Assembly (NCBI GenBank): GCA_964418085.1
Contig: CAYQKB010000001.1
Location: 1 to 49,695 of the forward strand
Reading direction: 5' to 3'
Origin: JBBTYG01 sp964418085
GTDB taxonomy: Bacteria > Patescibacteriota > Minisyncoccia > UBA6257 > 2-01-FULL-56-20
DNA length: 49,695 bases
Shown: positions 16,226 through 23,559 of the stretch, piece after piece
Layout: each line of letters opens with the position of its first letter
Numbering within the stretch: the stretch's first letter is position 1
Notes under the pieces: generated by a model
What the model was told of the DNA's origin: nothing
The model's database searches: none
Seen by the model: only the letters and a program-made list of their open reading frames with translations
Made by a program: the position numbers and the translations under genes

Positions 16226-16486
16226 TTACCCTGTGAAAAACGATTTGAGTCTTCGACGCAAAGTAATTTTTCCACGAAAAGTTTTTAATGATTTTTCACG
16301 CCGGCGGGCATCCTCTTCATTAAGACACGCTTCATAATAAATAAGTGTTAATGGTCTGCGACTTTTCGTGGAAATTACTTTGCCTTTTTGATGTTGCTCA
16401 AATCGTTCGCGCAAATTATTCGTAGAGCCAGTGTATAGCTGACCATCTTTCAGACTTTTTAAAACGTAGGTATAAAAGAATGGCAT
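16226..16486 (-). CDS. GIY-YIG nuclease domain protein
   Basis: 86 residues, a minimal UvrC-N/GIY-YIG fold: YTYVLKSLKDGQLYTGSTNNLRERFEQHQKG contains the Y-x-Y-V and YTG elements, the arginine of the catalytic helix and the EQH segment, and NEEDARRREKSLKTFRGK carries the RExxLK-type end. This is the small YhbQ/endonuclease-like family. Catalytic residues appear intact. The gene fills most of a 343-bp inverted-repeat insertion, and its stop lies at the element boundary, so the nuclease may promote movement of the element, as homing nucleases do. That role is inference. Confidence 0.85.
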   Translation of the reverse strand: MPFFYTYVLKSLKDGQLYTGSTNNLRERFEQHQKGKVISTKSRRPLTLIYYEACLNEEDARRREKSLKTFRGKITLRRRLKSFFTG

Positions 16487-16570
16487 AAAAATTTGCGCGA
16501 TTTCACAGGGTGTCCCCTGTGAAATAGCCGTCGCGGCTAAAATTTTTTGGAAAAATTTTTTTCACAGGGT
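16228..16570 (-). mobile_element. Inverted-repeat element carrying a GIY-YIG nuclease gene
   Basis: The left end ACCCTGTGAAAAA and right end TTTTTCACAGGGT are exact 13-bp inverted repeats. The insert interrupts a LamG tail (see 16172-16589). Near the right end the motif TTCACAGGGTGT is repeated at 16502-16513 and forms a ten-pair hairpin with CCCTGTGAAA (16501-16524). The only gene inside is the GIY-YIG protein, whose last residues FFTG and stop are encoded by the left repeat. This is how a small nuclease-borne mobile element would look. Confidence 0.75.
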
Positions 16571-16589
16571 GTAGATGCGGACGATGACA

Positions 16590-18839
16590 TCACCGCCCAA
16601 GGTTGTATAACATTTGAACTTCCCTAGCGCTCAAAGCTCTATTGTAAATGCGGACGTCGTCGAGGGAGCCGGGGAAGAAGTTGCTGCCACTTAGAGAAAA
16701 TTTCTGTACAAGTGCGCCAATCGAGGTTGTATTCAGAGTTGTAGTAGCGGCCGTGTAGCTGAAATTTGTCGCGTCTAAGGATCCATCAATATATAATTTC
16801 CCTGCTCCCTGATTATCCATCCAGACGATATGGTGCCATCTGTTATCAAAAACATTACCGGTTGAACCAGTATTGAGTTCTATAACACCAGCATCGGACT
16901 CAATAGAAATTCGAATATTTTTACTTGGAGCAACTCCTGTGCGGATAGCGAATTGCGAAACTGCGTTCGAGGTATTACCTTCACAAAAGATGCATTCCGC
17001 CTGATTTATTGTTAGTCCTTTGACCCAGAATGTAACGCTGTAGGGAGTTGTGGTGCTGTAAATGGGCAAATTGTTGTTATAAGTAACACCAACATAATCA
17101 TTCACCCCATCAAACCTGAACCCCTGCCCAATCTTCCCAGCAACCGAAACCGTCGAAGAAGTCATATTCGTCATCGTCCCTGTGTTTCTGTTCCCGCTCA
17201 TGTCGAAGGTCTGCCCTGTCGCCCAGTTCGTATTCTGTCCGTCAAATGTCCAGTAGCCGACGAGGCCGGAGGTTAGGGACATGACAGGAGAATTATTTAT
17301 CTTTGCCTGGCCGAGCTGGTAGAGCATCTGCACTTCGCGGGGAGACAAGGCGCGGTTGTAGACGCGGACGTCGTCAATAAGACCATTGAAAAATGCTGCG
17401 CCTTGGAATGTTCCTATGGTAATTGTCTGATTGGAAACTAGTGTCCCTGTTCCCGTTGACGCACCATCAGATGCGCCATTTAGATAACAATTGATTGTCC
17501 AGGCGGAACTAGAACCCGTACGGACAACAACAACATGATACCAAGCATTAATTTTTAATGTAGTATTACAAGTGACTATCATCGCAGCACTTCCTCCTGC
17601 GTGTACGTAGCCAACTTTTCCAGCAGTTCGATTCATTTCCAAGTCCCATTGTGCATTTCCTGCCCCATTACCATTTCCAATGATAACAGCGTTACCTGCG
17701 GCGACAGTTTTAGTATTAATCCAAGCGGAAATTGTTAAATCTCCAGTCAAACTAAGACTAGCCGGCGAGCCAATATTGACTCTATAATTCACCCCGTCAA
17801 ACTTGAACGCCTGCCCAATCTTGCCGGGCACGGGCACAGTCGAAGAAGTCATATTCGTCATCGTCCCGGTGTTTCTGTTCCCGCTCATGTCGAACGTCTG
17901 CCCTGTCGCCCAGTTCGTATTCTGTCCGTCGAAGGTCCAGTAGCCGACAAGGCCGGAGGCAAGACTTACAACCGGCGAGTTGTTGAATTTTGCCTGGCTG
18001 AGTTGGTAGAGAGTTTGGATTTCGCGGGGAGATAAAACGCGGTTGTAAATGCGGACGTCATCAATGAGACCCTTAAAATATTGAGCATTAAACGCTCCGG
18101 GCCTCCCAATCGCAGATACTTGAGTTGCAGGCAAATTTGGAGTTGCAGATAATGTAGTCAATACTGATGATTTCAAAACACCGTTAACATAAAAAGAAGG
18201 AGAGCTGGTCCCTACTTGAGTCACTACGAGATGTGTCCACACATTTGCAGTCAAAACAACTGCGCTTGTATCATATCGCACATAACCCGTCGATCCTCCA
18301 GTCCATAACGTAAGCTTCCCTGCCGTATTATCAAATTCTCTAAATTGGGTCGCCCCCGAATCTTCCATACCATAAATTGTCTGCGTAACTGCAGTGGATA
18401 GGATTTTAATCCACGCACTATAGGAAATATTAGAAGAGTTTAAAGAAGCCACAGATCCAAGATTTACCCTATCATCTACTCCGTCAAACTTGAACGCTTG
18501 TCCCATCTTGCCGGGCGCGGGCACAGTGGAAGAAGTCATATTCGTCATCGTCCCCGTATTTCCATTCCCGCTCATGTCGAAGGTCTGCCCGGTTGCCCAG
18601 TTGGTGTTCTGTCCGTCGAAGGTCCAGTAGCCCACGAGGCCGGATCGAAGCGTCATGGTGGGAGAGTTGTTGACCACTGCGGACGCGTGGGCTTGGAAAA
18701 CACAGAGTATTGTCATTCCCGCGAAAGCGGGAATCCAGGTTAATAGAAGAATCTTTTTGGATCCCCGCTTCCGCGAGGATGACAAAAAAGATCTTATCCA
18801 CAAAACAATGCCTGACTTTTTTTTGGTGTTTATTAGCAT
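16590..18839 (-). CDS. Secreted protein with three LamG (concanavalin-like) modules
   Basis: 749 residues. Each module starts LxSGLVGYWTFDGQNTNWATG and TFDMSGNxNTGTMTNMTSSTV, runs through a LamG/LamG-like jellyroll core, and ends DDVRIYNRxLSxREVQMLYxL. The frame DNA of the modules is nearly identical while the cores diverge (residues about 120-260, 330-490, 570-720). Such domains bind carbohydrates or glycoproteins. The N terminus should be a signal peptide, but a 74-bp MITE sits in it in frame (18711-18784), splitting the hydrophobic core into GIVLWI and ILCVFQAHASA. Several decayed copies of the 3' tail lie downstream. Confidence 0.85.
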   Translation of the reverse strand: MLINTKKKSGIVLWIRSFLSSSRKRGSKKILLLTWIPAFAGMTILCVFQAHASAVVNNSPTMTLRSGLVGYWTFDGQNTNWATGQTFDMSGNGNTGTMTNMTSSTVPAPGKMGQAFKFDGVDDRVNLGSVASLNSSNISYSAWIKILSTAVTQTIYGMEDSGATQFREFDNTAGKLTLWTGGSTGYVRYDTSAVVLTANVWTHLVVTQVGTSSPSFYVNGVLKSSVLTTLSATPNLPATQVSAIGRPGAFNAQYFKGLIDDVRIYNRVLSPREIQTLYQLSQAKFNNSPVVSLASGLVGYWTFDGQNTNWATGQTFDMSGNRNTGTMTNMTSSTVPVPGKIGQAFKFDGVNYRVNIGSPASLSLTGDLTISAWINTKTVAAGNAVIIGNGNGAGNAQWDLEMNRTAGKVGYVHAGGSAAMIVTCNTTLKINAWYHVVVVRTGSSSAWTINCYLNGASDGASTGTGTLVSNQTITIGTFQGAAFFNGLIDDVRVYNRALSPREVQMLYQLGQAKINNSPVMSLTSGLVGYWTFDGQNTNWATGQTFDMSGNRNTGTMTNMTSSTVSVAGKIGQGFRFDGVNDYVGVTYNNNLPIYSTTTPYSVTFWVKGLTINQAECIFCEGNTSNAVSQFAIRTGVAPSKNIRISIESDAGVIELNTGSTGNVFDNRWHHIVWMDNQGAGKLYIDGSLDATNFSYTAATTTLNTTSIGALVQKFSLSGSNFFPGSLDDVRIYNRALSAREVQMLYNLGR
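18711..18784. mobile_element. PAKAGIQ/RESGNP-type MITE inside the LamG signal peptide
   Basis: Ends TGTCATTCCCGCGAAAGCGG and CCGCTTCCGCGAGGATGACA form a long imperfect inverted repeat of 74 bp. In the LamG frame it encodes roughly SFLSSSRKRGSKK and TWIPAFAGMT. It adds about 25 residues without shifting the frame. No clear target duplication was seen. Confidence 0.85.
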
Positions 18840-18917
18840 AAGATTTCGACGTACGGACCCCTCTCTAGTCCTATCATGCCATGTGCCTGCCTCTTCTTTC
18901 GGGAAGATCAGTGTAGG

Positions 18918-21900
18918 TCATGGATTTACTTGCTCGGTCGTATTAGTCGTATCCGACGTATCCGGTGCCGCCACGTCGCCGTTAGAAGAGCCGGATGTCG
19001 AAGATGTCGTCCCCAATGTCCCCGTGTCAGTAGTTCCCGTTGTCGTCGAGGAAGCATTGGTATCCGTCGTCGTGCTGGCGTTTGTAGTATCAATCGTCGA
19101 GCTTGTCGCCTGCTGGTCACTGGTCTGTCCGTCACTAGTAGATCCGCCGTTAGTAGTCCCCGTGTTATCAGTCCCCGCCGTCCCATTGTCGTTAGTCGTT
19201 TGTCCCGTCCCTGTGTCTCCTGTCCCCGTTGTCCCATTCGTCCCTTCTTCGCCGCACATCCCCGGCACAGATTTCACTGCGCCGTCTTCCACAACCAAGC
19301 AGTACGGCTGTTTGGTTTTCCGGTCGTAGAGTGTAATGCCCGCGGGCGCGCCCGCCGAGCCCACTTCAAGCTGGCCAGTTTGTATTCCTTTAAACGCATA
19401 AACCTTGCTCGAATCAAACGTCGTCACATTGAGCGCTACCGCGGCGGCGGGCGATCCCTGCAAAGCATCACCGGCAATCGCGGGCGCATACCAATGCGGA
19501 TTGATAAAGACAAGCACGGTACCCGTCTCCGAAGCCGTTGCACCGTCAAAAGATCCGAGCGCGATTCCCACCACGCGGCCCATCTTTGTCGCCTTCATAC
19601 CGTACCCGCGGAGCGACGCAGCCGTGATAAGATCTCCCGGCACAATCGGGCCGTTTTCACCGGTAACCTTCGCGATTATTCTTCCCGCAAGCGCCATAAC
19701 CACCTTACTCTCAATATTTTCACCGCCAGCGATAAACGCGGCGTGCCTGGTCACCACGCCGGCAAGACCCGAGTCATACACGCGCCTGCTCTTTTCGAAA
19801 AGTTCTGTTGAACTCGAGATTGAAAGCAAATCGCCTTCGTCGTAATCGCCTGCGTTCCCCGCAACCGGCACATATTCGCCATAGTCGGCTGAATTTCCGG
19901 TGATGTTGCCACGGGCAAGAATGGAGGCAGTGCCGGTAGTTCCGTCCACCGACGCGAACTGGGCGACAGTGGAAGTGGCGGTGGGGAGCGTACAATTCCC
20001 AATCGCACACACCACAAACCGCGTACTCGTGCTGAATGTGGATGTTCCGAAACCTATCCGTCCGTTGTTCAAAATTGTTAGGATATTTGTGGTTGTGGCG
20101 ATGGTGAGTAAGGCATTACCCGCTGCGGCAGTCGTCGTCGCGATGAGCACATTGCCGGAGTTGTTCACGCCGAAGATGAACGTACTCGTCGAAATGGTGA
20201 GAAGCCCACCGGAAATCTGTGTACCCGTGGCGATTGCCAAACTGCCGGAAGCGTTCACCACATATTTCGTCGAGCTATTCACCTGATAATTTTCAAAATC
20301 TCCGATAAATGAGCTCGACATATTTATACCAAGCACAGTTCCCGAAGCATTCCCGCCGATAATCGTTCCGGCCACGCCGTCACCTAAGAAAACCAGCGTA
20401 CCAGTAGCGGTGAAGGGCGTGCTCGAAACGACAGTTAAAAGCGAGAGCGGATTTGTGGTGTTGATTCCCACGCGGAAATTTTGCACGCCGCCGGTGCCGT
20501 CGGACTCGCCATAAATTGTCATCACCGGATTGCCGTCGAGTTGTGCACTGTATCCGACGGGTGTCGAGGCAAGCGTCGAAGACACGCTCATGTCCGTCCA
20601 GCTCACCACGCCCGCGTCCTCCGGGAACATCAGCGCGCCAAATTGCGTCTGGTCTGCGGTTACCACGCCGTTCGCGTGCACCATGAGCGCGTTATTGCCA
20701 AGATCATCCTGCGCTCGCAGTATCGGCGCCTGCACGAAGACAGAGGTGGCGCTTGAGAGCGGCGGATTGAACGGAAAATTCACAAGCGCGGAGGTGGCGC
20801 TGCCGATCGCGATCACAATTCTCCACTGGTCAGGCGTGCTGATTACGTCGCCCACCTGAAGCTGGGTGCCAAAGAGCGTAGTGGACGTGCCGGTAACAGT
20901 GAGGTCGCCGAAGGGATTGCTGCTCGTGACCGTGCCGGTGAGTGTGCTCGAGGCAAGGCCGACGATGTGCAGACGGCCCAAGGGCGTGGACGTGGAAATA
21001 CCGACGAGCCCGCCGGCCGTAACGTTGAAGAAATTGCTCGACGTCGCAACCGTAAACAAGGTGGCAGGACTCGACGTGCCGACGCCGACGTTGCCGTTCG
21101 AAAGGACGGTGAAAATATTGGAACTCGTGGCGATGGTGAGTAAGGCATTACCCACCGCAGTGGATGTGCCGATGCTCAAAGTGGTTGAAACGGTTGTGGT
21201 CGAGAGCGTTGCAATACCGCGCACGGCGAGGTATCCACTAAGCGTCTCGTTCGATCCGGAAGCATTCGTATACGCGAGCGTCGGGAATAATCCATAGCCG
21301 GTCGCGGAAATATTCGTACTCGATACATTCGTTCCGCTCGCATTGCCGAACACAAATTGCCCATTCACGATCGTTGACGATCCAAACGTCGAAGTAGCGG
21401 AAAATGTTTGTGCCGCGTTAAATATCTGCGCCGCGCTCCACGTGACGGACGATGCAGAAGTGACAAACCCGGGATTCACAAAATTGAATGTAACCGACCC
21501 GGTTGCATTTGAAACAGAAATATATGTTCCAGAAACAGCGGACGTAACGCCCGCCGCCGGAGTGGAAGTAATATATTTATTTCCGCCAAAGTCAAAAATG
21601 TTTTGCGCCTGTAAGTAGCCGGTAAGCCCGATATTTGTTCCCGAGGCGCTCGTGAACGAAAGCGATGTGATGGTGGACGTGCCGATCGAAAGCAATTTTG
21701 TGGAACTGTTAAACACAAACGACGAATCCCCGCCCACGGTGGACGAGGATAGATAGAAACTCACAAAGGTAGATGTCGAAGCGCCCGCGAGACTGGCAAC
21801 GACGGTGCAGTTTGCGTCCCCCGGAGAACAAGTCGGGTTCAAAGTCTCCCCCGGCGCGTATGGGCTTGCCGGCGGAGAAGCAAAAGCCGTGAAAGGCAAA

Positions 21901-22016
21901 ACAAACACCATCGCCATCGCCGCCATAAGGAAAATGGGCATGAAAAGAAGGGCAAAAAAACCGCGTTCAAGTTTCCTTTTCCTGCCAAAACAATCCGATG
22001 TCGTTAGGAATTGCAT
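18918..22016 (-). CDS. Large secreted Ser/Thr-rich protein with tail-fibre-like C-terminal domain
   Basis: 1032 residues. A signal-like helix (FFALLFMPIFLMAAMAMVFVLPFTAFA) is followed by SPYAPGETLNPTCSPGDANCTV and about 600 residues of repeated beta-strand units (GNALLTIATSSNIFTVLSNGNVGVGTSSP). Residues about 700-850 (ADYGEYVPV, DYDEGDLLSIS, AGVVTRHAAFIAG, VVMALAGRIIAKVTGENGPIVPGDLITAASLRGYGMKATKMGRVVGIALGSF) resemble the domain found next to intramolecular-chaperone regions of tail-fibre-like proteins. The last 110 residues are a Thr/Gly/Ser low-complexity tail. It is probably a surface fibre. A TATACT lies about ten bases upstream of the start. Confidence 0.82.
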   Translation of the reverse strand: MQFLTTSDCFGRKRKLERGFFALLFMPIFLMAAMAMVFVLPFTAFASPPASPYAPGETLNPTCSPGDANCTVVASLAGASTSTFVSFYLSSSTVGGDSSFVFNSSTKLLSIGTSTITSLSFTSASGTNIGLTGYLQAQNIFDFGGNKYITSTPAAGVTSAVSGTYISVSNATGSVTFNFVNPGFVTSASSVTWSAAQIFNAAQTFSATSTFGSSTIVNGQFVFGNASGTNVSSTNISATGYGLFPTLAYTNASGSNETLSGYLAVRGIATLSTTTVSTTLSIGTSTAVGNALLTIATSSNIFTVLSNGNVGVGTSSPATLFTVATSSNFFNVTAGGLVGISTSTPLGRLHIVGLASSTLTGTVTSSNPFGDLTVTGTSTTLFGTQLQVGDVISTPDQWRIVIAIGSATSALVNFPFNPPLSSATSVFVQAPILRAQDDLGNNALMVHANGVVTADQTQFGALMFPEDAGVVSWTDMSVSSTLASTPVGYSAQLDGNPVMTIYGESDGTGGVQNFRVGINTTNPLSLLTVVSSTPFTATGTLVFLGDGVAGTIIGGNASGTVLGINMSSSFIGDFENYQVNSSTKYVVNASGSLAIATGTQISGGLLTISTSTFIFGVNNSGNVLIATTTAAAGNALLTIATTTNILTILNNGRIGFGTSTFSTSTRFVVCAIGNCTLPTATSTVAQFASVDGTTGTASILARGNITGNSADYGEYVPVAGNAGDYDEGDLLSISSSTELFEKSRRVYDSGLAGVVTRHAAFIAGGENIESKVVMALAGRIIAKVTGENGPIVPGDLITAASLRGYGMKATKMGRVVGIALGSFDGATASETGTVLVFINPHWYAPAIAGDALQGSPAAAVALNVTTFDSSKVYAFKGIQTGQLEVGSAGAPAGITLYDRKTKQPYCLVVEDGAVKSVPGMCGEEGTNGTTGTGDTGTGQTTNDNGTAGTDNTGTTNGGSTSDGQTSDQQATSSTIDTTNASTTTDTNASSTTTGTTDTGTLGTTSSTSGSSNGDVAAPDTSDTTNTTEQVNP

Positions 22017-22248
22017 CTACCCTTATAGTATATAACCCAAGAGGTGCCAAAGATACATGAAGTTATCCACAAGCGCCTTATTGCCCGCCTTTAATCAAGA
22101 AAGGGGGGCGAAAGTGTTAATTTCTTTCTGTCTGAATCGTTCAGCCCGCCCGGATGAATCCGTTCGGACGGGTCGGACGGATAGATGCGGACGTCATCAA
22201 AGGTGCCGCTTAGTATCTAACGTAAATTATCTTTTAACTTTTATATAA
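22017..22248. other. Intergenic with a faint LamG-tail fragment
   Basis: No gene is supported. At 22178-22212 the minus strand reads LSGTFDDVRIYP, similar to the start of the LamG tail, so this is probably another remnant. A GC-rich inverted segment (CCCG..CGGATGAATCCG..CGGGT) precedes it. Confidence 0.45.
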
Positions 22249-22283
22249 TAATCAATTATCAGACGGTCGTTCAATAATTGATT
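22249..22283. repeat. 35-bp direct repeat, copy 1
   Basis: Identical over 35 bp and in the same orientation to 22971-23005. The repeat is internally palindromic: TAATCAATTAT at the left and ATAATTGATT at the right flank a central CAGACGGTCGTTC. It ends 33 bases from the stop of the PaaX/Cas2-like gene. Confidence 0.95.
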
Positions 22284-22316
22284 TTTCTCTCCAACACAAA
22301 AACCTAAAATACACGC

Positions 22317-22937
22317 CTATCCTTCCGCGGCGGCAATCTCTCTCCCTTGTCCAATTTTCCGCTCTAAGCTTCCCTTTTTATACACAGAAAAGATTTCAAT
22401 ATGTTGAAAAATGTTTAAAAAAACGAAATCATCAATCAGCTGGGAAGGAATTTTACAGTTGCCGATCCAAACACTTTTTTGCACCATCGTATAATCAAGC
22501 CGTCGCAAGACCGATCGAAGCCACTGCCTCTTATGCCTATGCCTTTCGGGAATATCAAAAATAATAATACTCGACGCGGTAGCTTCTTCTTTCGGATATG
22601 ACCGCACCGGCAAAATTCTCGACGGAGATTCAAGAAACTGTTTGAGCTTCTTTACACCTCGAAGAGTTAGTCTCAAATCCCCATCAGTTCGCTCCACAAA
22701 TCCTTCTTTTTTTAAATTGTGTACGGCGCTTTGGATCCTATGACGAAGGCGATAACGCGTCAGCATGATTTCCCTATCGCGCAATCTGTTCGCACGATGC
22801 CGGCGAACATTTCTATCCAATTTTCCATACGAAGCTCCATATCCGGATTCTAAAACCGCCGTGATTATATCCGAAGTACTGCCTACGCCCTCCCTGATCA
22901 ATTGAAAAATTTTTACCGCCAAATCCCCTTTTCTCAC
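22317..22937 (-). CDS. PaaX/Cas2-like protein with N-terminal winged-helix region
   Basis: 206 residues from a GTG start. Residues 1-110 are basic and helical, with a winged-helix look (VHNLKKEGFVERTDGDLRLTLRGVKKLKQFL). Residues about 120-195 (SIIIFDIPERHRHKRQWLRSVLRRLDYTMVQKSVWIGNCKIP...IFQHIEIFSVYKKGSL) form a ferredoxin-like domain shared by Cas2 and the PaaX C-terminal region; the FDIPE aspartate matches the Cas2 beta-1 Asp. No Cas1, CRISPR array or other cas gene is near. PaaX members are transcriptional regulators and Cas2 a nuclease or integration subunit; the fused winged helix favours DNA-binding regulation. The gene is framed by two 35-bp direct repeats, each 33 bases from its ends, so autoregulation or an element-like unit is plausible. 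Confidence 0.8.
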   Translation of the reverse strand: MRKGDLAVKIFQLIREGVGSTSDIITAVLESGYGASYGKLDRNVRRHRANRLRDREIMLTRYRLRHRIQSAVHNLKKEGFVERTDGDLRLTLRGVKKLKQFLESPSRILPVRSYPKEEATASSIIIFDIPERHRHKRQWLRSVLRRLDYTMVQKSVWIGNCKIPSQLIDDFVFLNIFQHIEIFSVYKKGSLERKIGQGREIAAAEG

Positions 22938-22970
22938 TGTTTATAATTATTTTAATTCCCTTCGATAAGA

Positions 22971-23005
22971 TAATCAATTATCAGACGGTCGTTCAATAAT
23001 TGATT
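22971..23005. repeat. 35-bp direct repeat, copy 2 (upstream of the PaaX/Cas2-like gene)
   Basis: An exact copy of 22249-22283. It begins 33 bases upstream of the GTG start, next to or overlapping the expected -35 zone, which fits an operator. The central GACGGTCGTTC is not AT-rich like the arms and is the likely recognition core. Confidence 0.95.
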
Positions 23006-23074
23006 ATTTGGTTTTTATATCCACGCACACCCACAATTAAAACTCAACGCAATTCAAAAAAACGAGATCAATCT

Positions 23075-23440
23075 TTAACTTTTTATTTTCTGAACGAGGA
23101 GGCCAAGAAGATTTTTCACCTCATCCTGCGCTTGCGCTTCGTCTTTGCTGTTCACAAACTTATTCCACTGGTCAAGGATTTCCGGATCGTTTAAACCACG
23201 AACCACAGTCTCCAAATTCAACCGGTCTTCAAAACTCACCTCCCCCTTCGCTTTCAAAACTTTTTCAATGAACAAGGATGCGAAATTAAGAACGCGGCTG
23301 TTGAAATTCACTTTCTCAAGCTGGACGCTTTGCGCCACAAGCTGGCTCTGGGCCGCCGTGTACTCAAATATAAAAAACACATTCCCCAGAAGTAAGAGCA
23401 GAACAACGGCACCGACAATTACTTTATTTCTTTGAAGCAT
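23075..23440 (-). CDS. Small single-pass membrane protein
   Basis: 121 residues. An N-terminal helix (VIVGAVVLLLLLGNVFFIFEY) is followed by a helical soluble part (AAQSQLVAQSVQLEKVNFNSRVLNFASLFIEKVLKAKGEVSFEDRLNLETVVRGLNDPEILDQWNKFVNSKDEAQAQDEVKNLLGLLVQKI). The soluble part may form a coiled coil. It has no recognisable family. It lies upstream, on the same strand, of the PaaX/Cas2-like gene and downstream of the large surface protein, with more than 100 bases on each side, so it is probably transcribed by itself. Confidence 0.65.
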   Translation of the reverse strand: MLQRNKVIVGAVVLLLLLGNVFFIFEYTAAQSQLVAQSVQLEKVNFNSRVLNFASLFIEKVLKAKGEVSFEDRLNLETVVRGLNDPEILDQWNKFVNSKDEAQAQDEVKNLLGLLVQKIKS

Positions 23441-23559
23441 ATTGATGTTTAAATGTATTTTCGCCCTTTAAGTGTAACATACTGGCTAACAACTAATACC
23501 TTTGACGTATGATCGGTTACTGTAATTGTTTTAGTTTTAAGCCATTGGGTATATAGTCA

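Larger units (their letters stand above)
16172..16589 (-). pseudogene. LamG-protein tail split by the GIY-YIG element
   Basis: On the minus strand, 16571-16589 reads DVIVRIY and 16172-16227 continues with RVLSPREVQMLYNLGR and a stop. Between them lies the 343-bp inverted-repeat element with the nuclease gene. Removing the element restores a tail closely similar to those inside the LamG gene immediately upstream. It has no start of its own and follows directly after the LamG stop, so it looks like an alternative or discarded 3' end. Confidence 0.7.

Noticed and set aside
16501..16524. Hairpin as terminator of the LamG gene
   Set aside because: It lies past the LamG stop but has no T-run and shares sequence with the ends of the GIY-YIG element, so it belongs to that element.
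18655..19845. Plus-strand frames opposite the LamG and 1032-residue genes
   Set aside because: Low-complexity Val/Pro/Ser translations that mirror the Thr/Gly tail of the real gene.
22249..23005. CRISPR array
   Set aside because: Only two repeat copies, 687 bp apart, with a gene between them; no spacer-sized units and no cas1 or effector genes.
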